A stretch of 12,111 nt of DNA, from positions 1 through 12,111 of the forward strand of contig CAJBVG010000089.1 in the NCBI GenBank assembly GCA_903958995.1, in the 5' to 3' direction. The position numbers and the translations under genes are program-made. Positions 7,107-12,111 of the stretch are shown here, one piece after another. The notes below the pieces were generated by a model. It had not been told where the DNA came from. It saw nothing but the letters and a program-made list of their open reading frames with translations, and did not search any database. Each line of letters begins with the position of its first letter. Position 1 is the first letter of the stretch. Origin of the DNA: an uncultured bacterium. Its GTDB lineage: Bacteria; Bacteroidota; Bacteroidia; Sphingobacteriales; Sphingobacteriaceae.

Positions 7107-7477
7107 TCTTCTAAGTAGCGTAAAGAGTTAAGATTGCATAATTCATCTTCAGTAAACAATCTCGATTGTGTTAAGAACCTTAATCCCATTGGTATTTCCA
7201 ACGAAAAGCTAGAGCCTCTTCCTTTTGTTACATGTATAGTTAAATGAGTATATTTCCAATACTCAAATTGGTCTTTATTCATCCAAAATTCACACCCATC
7301 AATTTCACCTAAGCAAACATCACTGTTGCCAATTATAAAATCTCCTTTTTCAAAACACATCGGTTGAGAACCGTCACAACATCCACCACTTTGATGAAAC
7401 ATTAGCTCGCCAAATTTAGCTTTTAGCTGTACAATTACTTCCGATGCTTCTGGTGTAATACTAACTCTTGAAATCAT
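7103..7477 (-). CDS. DUF779 protein associated with aldehyde dehydrogenase
   Basis: A 124-residue soluble protein with the DUF779 signature: L-M-F-H28-Q-S-G-G-C33-C34-D-G-S-x-P-M-C41, then G-D-F-I-I-G-N-S-D-V, F-E-Y-W-K-Y-T-H-L, G-R-G-S-S-F-S-L-E, and G-L-R-F-L-T-Q-S-R-L-F. The H/C-rich core could bind a metal, but the family's function is not established. It is commonly encoded beside AldB/ExaC/AcoD-type aldehyde dehydrogenases, as here, where it lies 66 bp downstream of one on the same strand. A hairpin with a U-rich tail occupies that gap and ends almost at its start codon, so expression may need read-through or a local promoter. Its stop codon overlaps that of the convergent AraC-type gene by 4 bp. 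Confidence 0.9.
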   Translation of the reverse strand: MISRVSITPEASEVIVQLKAKFGELMFHQSGGCCDGSQPMCFEKGDFIIGNSDVCLGEIDGCEFWMNKDQFEYWKYTHLTIHVTKGRGSSFSLEIPMGLRFLTQSRLFTEDELCNLNSLRYLED

Positions 7478-7481
7478 AATT

Positions 7482-7525
7482 TAAAATATAAAAAATACCG
7501 ATAAAGAATTTCTCTATCGGTATTT
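7482..7525 (-). terminator. Terminator or attenuator hairpin between aldehyde dehydrogenase and DUF779
   Basis: Read on the minus strand, AAATACCGATA (7525-7515) pairs over 11 bp with TATCGGTATTT (7503-7493) and is followed by a T-rich run toward 7482. It begins 18 bp after the dehydrogenase stop and ends 4 bp before the DUF779 ATG. It has the form of an intrinsic terminator, which would lower DUF779 expression relative to the dehydrogenase. Confidence 0.75.
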
Positions 7526-7543
7526 CTGTTCTGTTGTAATTGA

Positions 7544-9043
7544 CTAAAAGAACCCTAATTTTTGTTTGTTGTATGAGATCAACATGTTTTTAGTTTGACG
7601 ATAGTGGCCTAACATCATTAAGTGATTCTCTCTACCAAATCCTGATTTTTTATATCCTCCAAATGGAGCATGAGCAGGGTAGTGGTGGTAACAGTTTACC
7701 CAAACTCTACCTGCTTGTATAGCACGCGGTACTTGATACAACTCATGAGCATCTCTAGTCCAAACACCAGCACCTAATCCGTACATCGTATCGTTTGCAA
7801 TTGCAATAGCTTCTTCTGTTGTTTTGAAAGTAGTAACACAAACAACTGGTCCGAAAATTTCTTCTTGGAAAATTCTCATTTGGTTATGTCCTTTAAATAA
7901 TGTTGGTTGAATGTAGTAACCTCCAGCTAATTCGCCATCTAATTTTTGTACATCACCACCACATAATATTTCCGCACCTTCTTCTTTACCAATTTTCAAA
8001 TACGATTGTATTTTCTCGTACTGATCATTAGAAGCCTGAGCACCCATCATGGTATCAGAATCTAATGGATTACCCATTTTAATGGCTTTTGTTCTTTCAA
8101 TAACTCTCGACATGAATTTGTCGTAAATGCTTTCGTGAACTAGTATTCTCGAAGGACAAGTACAAACTTCACCTTGGTTTACCGCAAATAATACAGCACC
8201 TTCAATCGCCTTATCAAAGAAATCATCATCATGATCTGCAATTGATGGGAAGAAAATGTTAGGAGATTTACCACCTAATTCCATTGTTACAGGAACTAAG
8301 TTTTCTGATGCGTATTGCATAATTAAACGACCTGTAGTTGTTTCTCCAGTGAATGATACTTTAGATACTCTTGGTGATTGTGCTAATGGTTTGCCTGCTT
8401 CTGGTCCGAAACCAGTAACGATATTAATAATACCTGCTGGAATTACATCTTGTAATAATTCCATTAAGCATAATATTGAAGTTGGAGTTTGCTCTGCTGG
8501 TTTAACTACGGTACAGCATCCTGCTGCTAATGCTGGTGCAATTTTCCATGTAGCCATAAGTAATGGGAAGTTCCAAGGAATGATTTGTGCTACAACGCCT
8601 AATGGTTCGTGTAAACAAATACTTACAGTAGTTTCATCATGCTCAGAAATGGATCCTTCCTCAGCACGGATTACTCCAGCGAAGTAACGGAAGTGATCAA
8701 TACATAATGGTAAGTCTACGTTAATGGTTTCTCTGATTGGTTTCCCATTATCAATAGTTTCAATAGTAGCTAACAATTCTAAATTTGCTTCCATTACGTC
8801 AGCAATTTTATTTAAAATACTTGCACGATAAGCTGGAGATGTTTTACTCCATGTTGCAAATGCTGCATGTGCTGCATCTAATGCTAATTCTACGTCTTCT
8901 TTGCCCGAACGAGCCGCTGTAGTGAACGCTTTTCCGTCAATCGGACTTATGTTCTCAAAATACTCTCCGCCTACTGGAGCTACAAATTTACCACCTATGA
9001 AATTTTCATAACGAGGTTTAAAGTTGGGTCTAGTTTTTGCCAT
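7544..9043 (-). CDS. NAD(P)-dependent aldehyde dehydrogenase, AldB/ExaC type
   Basis: A 499-residue, full-length ALDH-superfamily enzyme that oxidises an aldehyde to the acid with NAD(P)+. Visible landmarks are I-I-P-W-N158-F-P (oxyanion Asn), K181-P-A-E-Q-T-P (cofactor site), F-T-G-E-T-T-T-G-R (Rossmann loop), E255-L-G-G-K-S-P (general base), N-Q-G-E-V-C294-T-C-P-S-R (catalytic Cys294), and E-E-I-F-G-P-V. The V-C-T-C-P-S-R form around the nucleophile is typical of acetaldehyde-type dehydrogenases such as E. coli AldB and Pseudomonas ExaC, and the DUF779 neighbour supports that group. The substrate is probably acetaldehyde or another short aliphatic aldehyde, acting in the cytoplasm. A possible AraC-type operator lies 56-89 bp upstream of its start, suggesting control by the regulator encoded at 6171-7106. 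Confidence 0.95.
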   Translation of the reverse strand: MAKTRPNFKPRYENFIGGKFVAPVGGEYFENISPIDGKAFTTAARSGKEDVELALDAAHAAFATWSKTSPAYRASILNKIADVMEANLELLATIETIDNGKPIRETINVDLPLCIDHFRYFAGVIRAEEGSISEHDETTVSICLHEPLGVVAQIIPWNFPLLMATWKIAPALAAGCCTVVKPAEQTPTSILCLMELLQDVIPAGIINIVTGFGPEAGKPLAQSPRVSKVSFTGETTTGRLIMQYASENLVPVTMELGGKSPNIFFPSIADHDDDFFDKAIEGAVLFAVNQGEVCTCPSRILVHESIYDKFMSRVIERTKAIKMGNPLDSDTMMGAQASNDQYEKIQSYLKIGKEEGAEILCGGDVQKLDGELAGGYYIQPTLFKGHNQMRIFQEEIFGPVVCVTTFKTTEEAIAIANDTMYGLGAGVWTRDAHELYQVPRAIQAGRVWVNCYHHYPAHAPFGGYKKSGFGRENHLMMLGHYRQTKNMLISYNKQKLGFF

Positions 9044-9071
9044 TTTGATATTTGTTTGTTTTAAGTATTAA

Positions 9072-9079
9072 CAAATATT
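9072..9079 (-). promoter_or_regulatory. Candidate -7 element for the aldehyde dehydrogenase gene
   Basis: AATATTTG on the minus strand, one mismatch from TAnnTTTG, 28 bp before the ATG. No TTG is seen at the usual -33 distance; the direct repeats at 9099-9132 occupy that place instead, as expected for an activator-dependent promoter. Confidence 0.35.
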
Positions 9080-9098
9080 CCAATTAACTACCCCCTTT

Positions 9099-9132
9099 TG
9101 TAGCAGTATTAATTCAAAATGTAGCATTATTA
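9099..9132. promoter_or_regulatory. Two 13-bp direct repeats, 21 bp apart: candidate AraC-type operator
   Basis: TGTAGCAGTATTA (9099-9111) and TGTAGCATTATTA (9120-9132) differ at one base and start exactly 21 bp apart, two helical turns on the same DNA face. AraC-family activators commonly bind such direct repeats next to the -35 region, and 21 bp is the spacing of the E. coli araI1/araI2 half-sites. The repeats lie in the region between the aldehyde dehydrogenase gene and the divergent small gene at 9212, so either or both could be controlled. Confidence 0.6.
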
Positions 9133-9156
9133 CATCACCTCACTTATTGATATTAC

Positions 9157-9185
9157 TTGTATTAATACTTTTTTGCCTATATTTA
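9157..9185 (+). promoter_or_regulatory. Candidate promoter for the small lysine-rich gene
   Basis: TTG (9157-9159), an 18-bp spacer and TATATTTA (9178-9185) fit the Bacteroidota TTG/TAnnTTTG pattern with one mismatch in the -7 element. It ends 26 bp before the ATG at 9212, giving a short leader. Confidence 0.45.
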
Positions 9186-9211
9186 TTCAATAAGTATTTA
9201 ATTTAAACATC

Positions 9212-9319
9212 ATGGCTAAAGAAAAAAGCGTAAAAAAAGAAGCTAAGAAAGCTCCAGCTTTAACTCCTAAAGAAAAGAAATTAGCGAAACAAGAAAAGAA
9301 AGCTAAGAAAGACTACTAG
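9212..9319 (+). CDS. Small 35-residue lysine-rich protein
   Basis: ATG at 9212 to TAG at 9317-9319. The product begins MAKEKSVKKEAKKAP and ends KQEKKAKKDY. 14 of 35 residues are Lys, with 6 Ala and 4 Glu, giving a strongly basic, probably helical or disordered peptide with a P-x-L-T-P-K-E-K-K hinge in the middle. It has no hydrophobic segment, so it should be cytoplasmic and could bind nucleic acid or ribosomes; that is inference from charge only. Support for a real gene: a candidate promoter at a suitable distance, an A-rich leader, and a hairpin directly after the stop. Similar short Lys/Ala-rich reading frames occur in Bacteroidota, but I cannot name a family. It is divergent from the aldehyde dehydrogenase and may share its control region. 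Confidence 0.6.
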   Translation: MAKEKSVKKEAKKAPALTPKEKKLAKQEKKAKKDY

Positions 9320-9389
9320 AGTATCAAGTAGCGAGTATCGAGTAGCGAGTAAAAAAATCTCGATACCCGATACTCATTACTCAATACCC
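9320..9389. repeat. Heptad-repeat hairpin, probable bidirectional terminator
   Basis: The left arm (9320-9350) is four and a half 7-bp units: AGTATCA, AGTAGCG, AGTATCG, AGTAGCG, AGTA. The right arm (from 9361) is four inverted units: CGATACC, CGATACT, CATTACT, CAATACC. The arms fold over about 31 bp with some mismatches around an A-rich loop (9351-9357). It fills the space between the small gene and the convergent peroxidase gene and runs into the peroxidase 3' end, supplying its last three codons and stop. The form resembles the short tandem heptamer repeats dispersed in some bacterial genomes. Confidence 0.75.
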
Positions 9390-10360
9390 AAATAAGAGTA
9401 CTCCTTATTCCCAACAAACCTTTCATCTGTTAAGGTTTTTAAAAAAGCAATAATTGCTTTTTTATCCTGTTCCCCTAAATCAATCTTCATTTTATTATTT
9501 GTAGAGTAATGGAATAAGACCATTTGTAGGTTCTTAAATCTCCCGTCGTGCATATAAGGGTAGGTTAATGCTGTATTACGTAAGCTTGGTACTTTAAATA
9601 ATAATGAATCTTTCGTATTTTGGGTAATACCCATTCTGCCAATATCTTTCAATCCAGTGTCAACAGCTAAGCCATTATTCTGATAAGTATAATTGGTGAA
9701 CAATGGTTCGGCATGACAAGCATTACAATTTTTCTTAAATAGTGAATATCCTTTTTCTTCTAACTCAGTAAATTTAATCTGGCTATTCTTCTTTTTTACT
9801 TGGTCGTATTTCGAATTGGAACTCACTAAGGTTAAACAAAATTGTGCAATCGCTTTGCTAACTCGTTCTCCTGTAATTGAAGTATCACCGTACGCTAAAT
9901 AAAATACTTTTTTGTATCGATTATCTTTTCTTAAGGTGGTCACAACATTTGTGATGCTATTATCCATCTCTGCCGGGTTCTCAATGGGAGCAAGGGCTTG
10001 CGCATCAATATGGTGAATAGCTCCGTCCCACATCAACGATTTCGACCAAGCTAAATTAACCAAGGCAATGGAATTTCGTTTTCCTATTCGATTATCAATT
10101 CCATGACTTAAATCGTGATCAATATGAGTGAATCCAGTATTTTGCAAATGGCAATTCGCACAAGAAATGGTTCCATCTCTCGATAATTTCGGTTCGTAAA
10201 ATAAAAGTCTACCCAATTTTATTTTTGCACTATCCAATGGTTTTTTTTTGAAATCATAGTTAGGTTTGGGCCATGTGTTTGGATAAGATAGTTCTACTTC
10301 TTTATTTATTTTAAAAGAAATAATAACAAATGAAATAAGAATTATAATTAGGTACTTCAT
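9377..10360 (-). CDS. Di-heme cytochrome c peroxidase/MauG family protein, probable MbnH type
   Basis: A 327-residue periplasmic di-heme protein. I start it at the ATG at 10360, one base after the upstream stop; the 5-codon-longer frame would start at a TTG and overlap that gene. A signal or anchor helix spans residues 2-16. Two heme sites are visible: C67-A-N-C70-H71 and C212-N-A-C215-H216. Family landmarks are G-R-L-L-F-Y-E-P-x-L-S-R-D-G-T-I-S-C, L-M-W111-D-G, the P-I-E-N-P-A-E-M segment and Y-P-Y-M270-H-D-G-R-F. This fold covers bacterial peroxidases, MauG and MbnH. The gene just upstream encodes an MbnP-family protein, so MbnH-like oxidation of a partner tryptophan is the best guess; simple peroxide reduction remains possible. 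The last residues G-I-E and the stop derive from a heptad-repeat hairpin, so the C-terminus has probably been changed by that element. Confidence 0.88.
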   Translation of the reverse strand: MKYLIIILISFVIISFKINKEVELSYPNTWPKPNYDFKKKPLDSAKIKLGRLLFYEPKLSRDGTISCANCHLQNTGFTHIDHDLSHGIDNRIGKRNSIALVNLAWSKSLMWDGAIHHIDAQALAPIENPAEMDNSITNVVTTLRKDNRYKKVFYLAYGDTSITGERVSKAIAQFCLTLVSSNSKYDQVKKKNSQIKFTELEEKGYSLFKKNCNACHAEPLFTNYTYQNNGLAVDTGLKDIGRMGITQNTKDSLLFKVPSLRNTALTYPYMHDGRFKNLQMVLFHYSTNNKMKIDLGEQDKKAIIAFLKTLTDERFVGNKEYSYLGIE

Positions 10361-10361
10361 C

Positions 10362-11054
10362 TTATTTATTACCAAATGCTAATTTCATTTTCTTTGATAG
10401 TTCTACAGCTTGCTTTCCAGGAATCATAATGGTATTCTCCTTCGTGAGATCTATTGTATAAAAGAACTTATCTAAATCAATGTAAATATCTTTTGTATAC
10501 TTATTTGAAGCAGGATAAATAAGCGTTTGTAATGGGTACTCACCTTCATTGAACCCTCCAATATGGTATTGGAATTTATGATGGCGTGTAGGGCATTTGG
10601 GACTTGTCCCTTCCAGTTTTAAATTAATATATCCACTTTGCCAAGTCCAGTACATACCTTTTGTTGGGTCTAAATCTCCGGAATATATCCCTTCTTTATT
10701 TGTAATGCTATCAACACCAATGGAGAATGTAATGGAGTTAAATAGTAAATGAGATGGGACATACGTCGATGCTGTATAGGTAGAGTCATCGCTAAAATCA
10801 ATTAATTTAAAAAGGTGTTTATTTTCATAAACTAATTGATCATTGAGCTTTAATTTCAAATCGCTGATGTAGAATTTAAACGTTTCTATGTTGATACTAT
10901 CTTTTGTGACAGATTTTAAATGGAATTTTAATTCAAAAGGAATATGCTTTTGGGCAAATGAAGGAACTGAAAGGAAAAGTGTAATAAGAAAAAATAAAAA
11001 TGTCGATGACCTTTTAATTTGGTTTTTTCCTTCCAAAAAGTGCAGCAAGTTCAT
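10362..11054 (-). CDS. MbnP-family putative copper-binding protein
   Basis: A 230-residue exported protein with a signal peptide (hydrophobic 18-30, cleavage likely after P-S-F-A34). The mature part follows the MbnP family pattern: F-E-L-K-F-H, F-Y-I-S-D-L-K-L, I-T-F-S-I-G-V-D-S, G-D-L-D-P-T-K-G-M-Y-W136-T-W138-Q-S-G-Y-I-N-x-K-L-E-G, and F-Q-Y-H164-I-G-G-F. In methanotroph MbnP one tryptophan is oxidised to kynurenine by the di-heme partner MbnH and helps form a copper site; here W136 and W138 are the obvious candidates, with H45, H164 and others as possible ligands. A peroxidase/MauG gene follows after one base, matching that pairing. The ATG at 11054 lies 41 bp inside the upstream sensor gene, an unusually long overlap suggesting translational coupling. 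The family call is strong; copper binding here is inference. Confidence 0.82.
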   Translation of the reverse strand: MNLLHFLEGKNQIKRSSTFLFFLITLFLSVPSFAQKHIPFELKFHLKSVTKDSINIETFKFYISDLKLKLNDQLVYENKHLFKLIDFSDDSTYTASTYVPSHLLFNSITFSIGVDSITNKEGIYSGDLDPTKGMYWTWQSGYINLKLEGTSPKCPTRHHKFQYHIGGFNEGEYPLQTLIYPASNKYTKDIYIDLDKFFYTIDLTKENTIMIPGKQAVELSKKMKLAFGNK

Positions 11055-11445
11055 GTGTTAATTTTTGAAAATCCTTTAGTTGATCATCTTTACAAATTAA
11101 TGAAATTTCTTTAAAATGAGCAATATGTGTTTCTTCGATGTGTTTTTGAACAGTATTTATTTGTGCTACAATAGAATCTAAAATACTTTGATTTGAATCT
11201 AATGAAGAGTATAATTTCGATTTTAAAGTAGAAATTTCGTTTTCGTTTTTACGAATAGAACGCTGATGTTTCTCAATTAAGACATCATATTTCTTTACTT
11301 GATCTTCGTTAAAATGTAGTTTTTCGATGATAATGTCTCGTGGCCCGTTCTTTGGCATTGGTCTCTTGAAATGCAATGCAATCAAAGAAATATTTGAAAT
11401 CAGTAGAAATACAATAATAATGGTGTAATATTTTTTCCTTTCCAT
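11014..11445 (-). CDS. Membrane-anchored periplasmic metal-sensor-like protein (CnrX/Spy type)
   Basis: A 143-residue protein with one N-terminal membrane helix (about 7-24) and a highly charged helical periplasmic part. Two related segments, L-H-F-N-E-D-Q50 and C118-K-D-D-Q122-L-K-D-F-Q-K-L, recall the LTxxQ motifs of the Spy/CpxP/CnrX superfamily, which folds as a helical hairpin. Histidines H44, H60, H102, H107, H110 and H131, with C118, are available to bind a metal. Size, topology and position, after a short anti-sigma-like gene and an ECF sigma gene, match CnrX of the Cupriavidus CnrYXH system that senses Ni/Co. Here the downstream MbnP-like gene suggests copper or a related metal. A chaperone-like Spy role is the alternative. 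It lies 9 bp after the anti-sigma-like gene. Confidence 0.68.
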   Translation of the reverse strand: MERKKYYTIIIVFLLISNISLIALHFKRPMPKNGPRDIIIEKLHFNEDQVKKYDVLIEKHQRSIRKNENEISTLKSKLYSSLDSNQSILDSIVAQINTVQKHIEETHIAHFKEISLICKDDQLKDFQKLTHELAALFGRKKPN

Positions 11446-11454
11446 TTCCTTAAA

Positions 11455-11709
11455 TTAATAAAGCGAGTACGAATTGTTGAGTTGAAGTAAACTAGCTAAA
11501 TCATAGCTATTAGAATGGCTAGATATAGGGTTTACATAGATTATGATGATAAAAACTACAATTGCAAAACAAGGAATTGCCCAATAAACCATTTCTTTAT
11601 TTTCAATTTTTGTGATACTTTTTTCTATTTTATGTAGAATTTTAGCATACAGAAACGGGGAAACTTCTGTTTGTTTAATCCTATCTAATGGTGCTAATGT
11701 GTCTTTCAT
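11455..11709 (-). CDS. Short one-helix anti-sigma-factor-like membrane protein
   Basis: An 84-residue protein: a cytoplasmic N-terminus of about 40 residues with D-R-I-K-Q-T-E-V-S-P-F-L-Y-A-K-I-L-H-K-I-E, a single transmembrane helix near 42-60, and a short periplasmic tail. The V-x-P-F-L-x-x-x-I-L-x-x-I pattern is frequent in small proteins encoded after ECF sigma genes in Bacteroidota, and the layout equals that of CnrY, an anti-sigma factor of similar length with one membrane helix. It begins 27 bp after the sigma gene stop and ends 9 bp before the sensor gene. It most likely holds the sigma factor at the membrane until the sensor is loaded. Sequence similarity to characterised anti-sigma factors is slight, so the call rests mainly on layout and position. 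Confidence 0.62.
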   Translation of the reverse strand: MKDTLAPLDRIKQTEVSPFLYAKILHKIEKSITKIENKEMVYWAIPCFAIVVFIIIIYVNPISSHSNSYDLASLLQLNNSYSLY

Positions 11710-11736
11710 AATACTAATTTAGACGATGTTTCAATT

Positions 11737-12111
11737 CTAATCCCTCGAATAGTCTAGTATTTTATAAAGTTTTTGTTTAGCTCGCTGAATAAGGGATTCT
11801 ACAGCTTTTGGACTAATTTCCATAATCTCTGCGATTTGTTGTTGAGATAAATGCTCTATTTTATGAAGAATGATGGCTGTTTTCTGGTTTGATTTTAATG
11901 AGTTAATTGCATTGAAAATTCGTTTCATGGATTCCTTTTGCTCTAATACTATTCCAGGGTGATTAAAATCGGTGGATTCATGACGTATTTCAATAGTGTC
12001 GTCTTTATAGATAGATTGAATATAAGCGAACCTTTTTTTTCGATTTTGTGATTTTATTAAGTCTAAGCATTTATTTACGGTTATTCTATAGATCCAAGTA
12101 GAGTAGGTGGA
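11737..12111 (-). CDS. ECF-type RNA polymerase sigma factor, C-terminal part
   Basis: Partial: the frame stays open to the window edge, giving 124 visible residues, so the ATG at 11928 is internal. The fragment begins S-T-Y-S-T-W-I-Y-R-I-T-V-N-K-C-L-D-L, the end of sigma region 2 (the W-I-Y-R-I-x-x-N hallmark) followed by a basic R-K-K-R-F-A stretch. The region 4 helix-turn-helix follows: L-K-S-N-Q-K-T-A-I-I-L-H-K-I-E, L-S-Q-Q-Q-I-A-E-I-M-E-I-S-P-K-A-V-E-S-L-I-Q-R, ending K-L-Y-K-I-L. It is the first visible gene of a minus-strand operon with a one-helix anti-sigma-like protein, a CnrX-like sensor, an MbnP-family protein and a di-heme peroxidase. It probably activates its own operon, whose promoter lies outside the window. 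Confidence 0.92.
   Translation of the reverse strand, partial: STYSTWIYRITVNKCLDLIKSQNRKKRFAYIQSIYKDDTIEIRHESTDFNHPGIVLEQKESMKRIFNAINSLKSNQKTAIILHKIEHLSQQQIAEIMEISPKAVESLIQRAKQKLYKILDYSRD

Noticed and set aside
8256..8687. 143-residue frame on the plus strand
   Set aside because: Antisense to the core of the aldehyde dehydrogenase gene, where long shadow frames are common; no recognisable domain.
9320..9389. Possible CRISPR-like array
   Set aside because: The units are only 7 bp, directly abutting and mirrored in a hairpin, with no unique spacers.
10361..10375. TTG start giving a 332-residue peroxidase
   Set aside because: It would overlap the MbnP-like gene and use a TTG, while an ATG one base after that gene's stop gives a normal signal peptide.
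11737..11928. Complete 63-residue protein starting at the ATG at 11928
   Set aside because: The frame continues without a stop to the window edge and encodes sigma region 2 sequence upstream, so this is an internal methionine of an ECF sigma factor.

Overview
The window looks like Bacteroidota, most likely a Flavobacteriales-type genome. The DNA is AT-rich, starts are preceded by A/T-rich leaders instead of clear Shine-Dalgarno sequences, candidate promoters resemble the TAnnTTTG -7 element, and several families are typical of the phylum (DUF5777 barrel, ECF sigma with a short anti-sigma, MbnP family). All real genes can be placed, and no gene-free stretch exceeds about 170 bp. I see no tRNA, rRNA, CRISPR array, insertion sequence or att site.

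Region 1 (1-2264, +) is the end of an electron-transfer locus. It holds the 3' part of an ethylbenzene-dehydrogenase-type heme protein with a CX3CH motif, a small lipoprotein cytochrome with a CX4CH motif and a DUF5777 outer-membrane barrel, closed by a strong terminator.

Region 2 (2265-6137, +) is a compact respiratory operon. A possible Crp/Fnr-type palindrome and a -7-like box precede a Tat-exported NrfC/PsrB-like Fe-S protein, a ten-helix NrfD-type quinone-reactive membrane subunit (ATGA overlap), an unrecognised signal-peptide protein with two Ig-like repeats and a C-terminal anchor, and a monoheme cytochrome c, followed by a terminator. No molybdopterin catalytic subunit is present. The likely role is electron exchange between the quinone pool and periplasmic cytochrome c, possibly feeding region 1.

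Region 3 (6138-9319) is an aldehyde-oxidation locus: an AraC-type regulator (+), then convergently a DUF779 protein and an AldB/ExaC-type aldehyde dehydrogenase (both -). Two near-identical 13-bp direct repeats spaced exactly 21 bp lie upstream of the dehydrogenase, the geometry of AraC-family operators. A hairpin with a U-rich tail sits between the dehydrogenase and DUF779. Divergent to the dehydrogenase is a 35-residue protein that is 40% lysine.

Region 4 (9320-12111, -) reads as one operon in the order ECF sigma factor (5' end outside the window), short one-helix anti-sigma-like protein, membrane-anchored helical CnrX/Spy-like sensor, MbnP-family protein and di-heme MauG/MbnH-type peroxidase. 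It ends in a 70-bp hairpin built of 7-bp units that supplies the last codons of the peroxidase. This is the most interesting part: a CnrH/CnrY/CnrX-like metal-sensing sigma module joined to an MbnP/MbnH-type pair, in which the di-heme enzyme is known elsewhere to convert a tryptophan of the partner to kynurenine to make a copper site.
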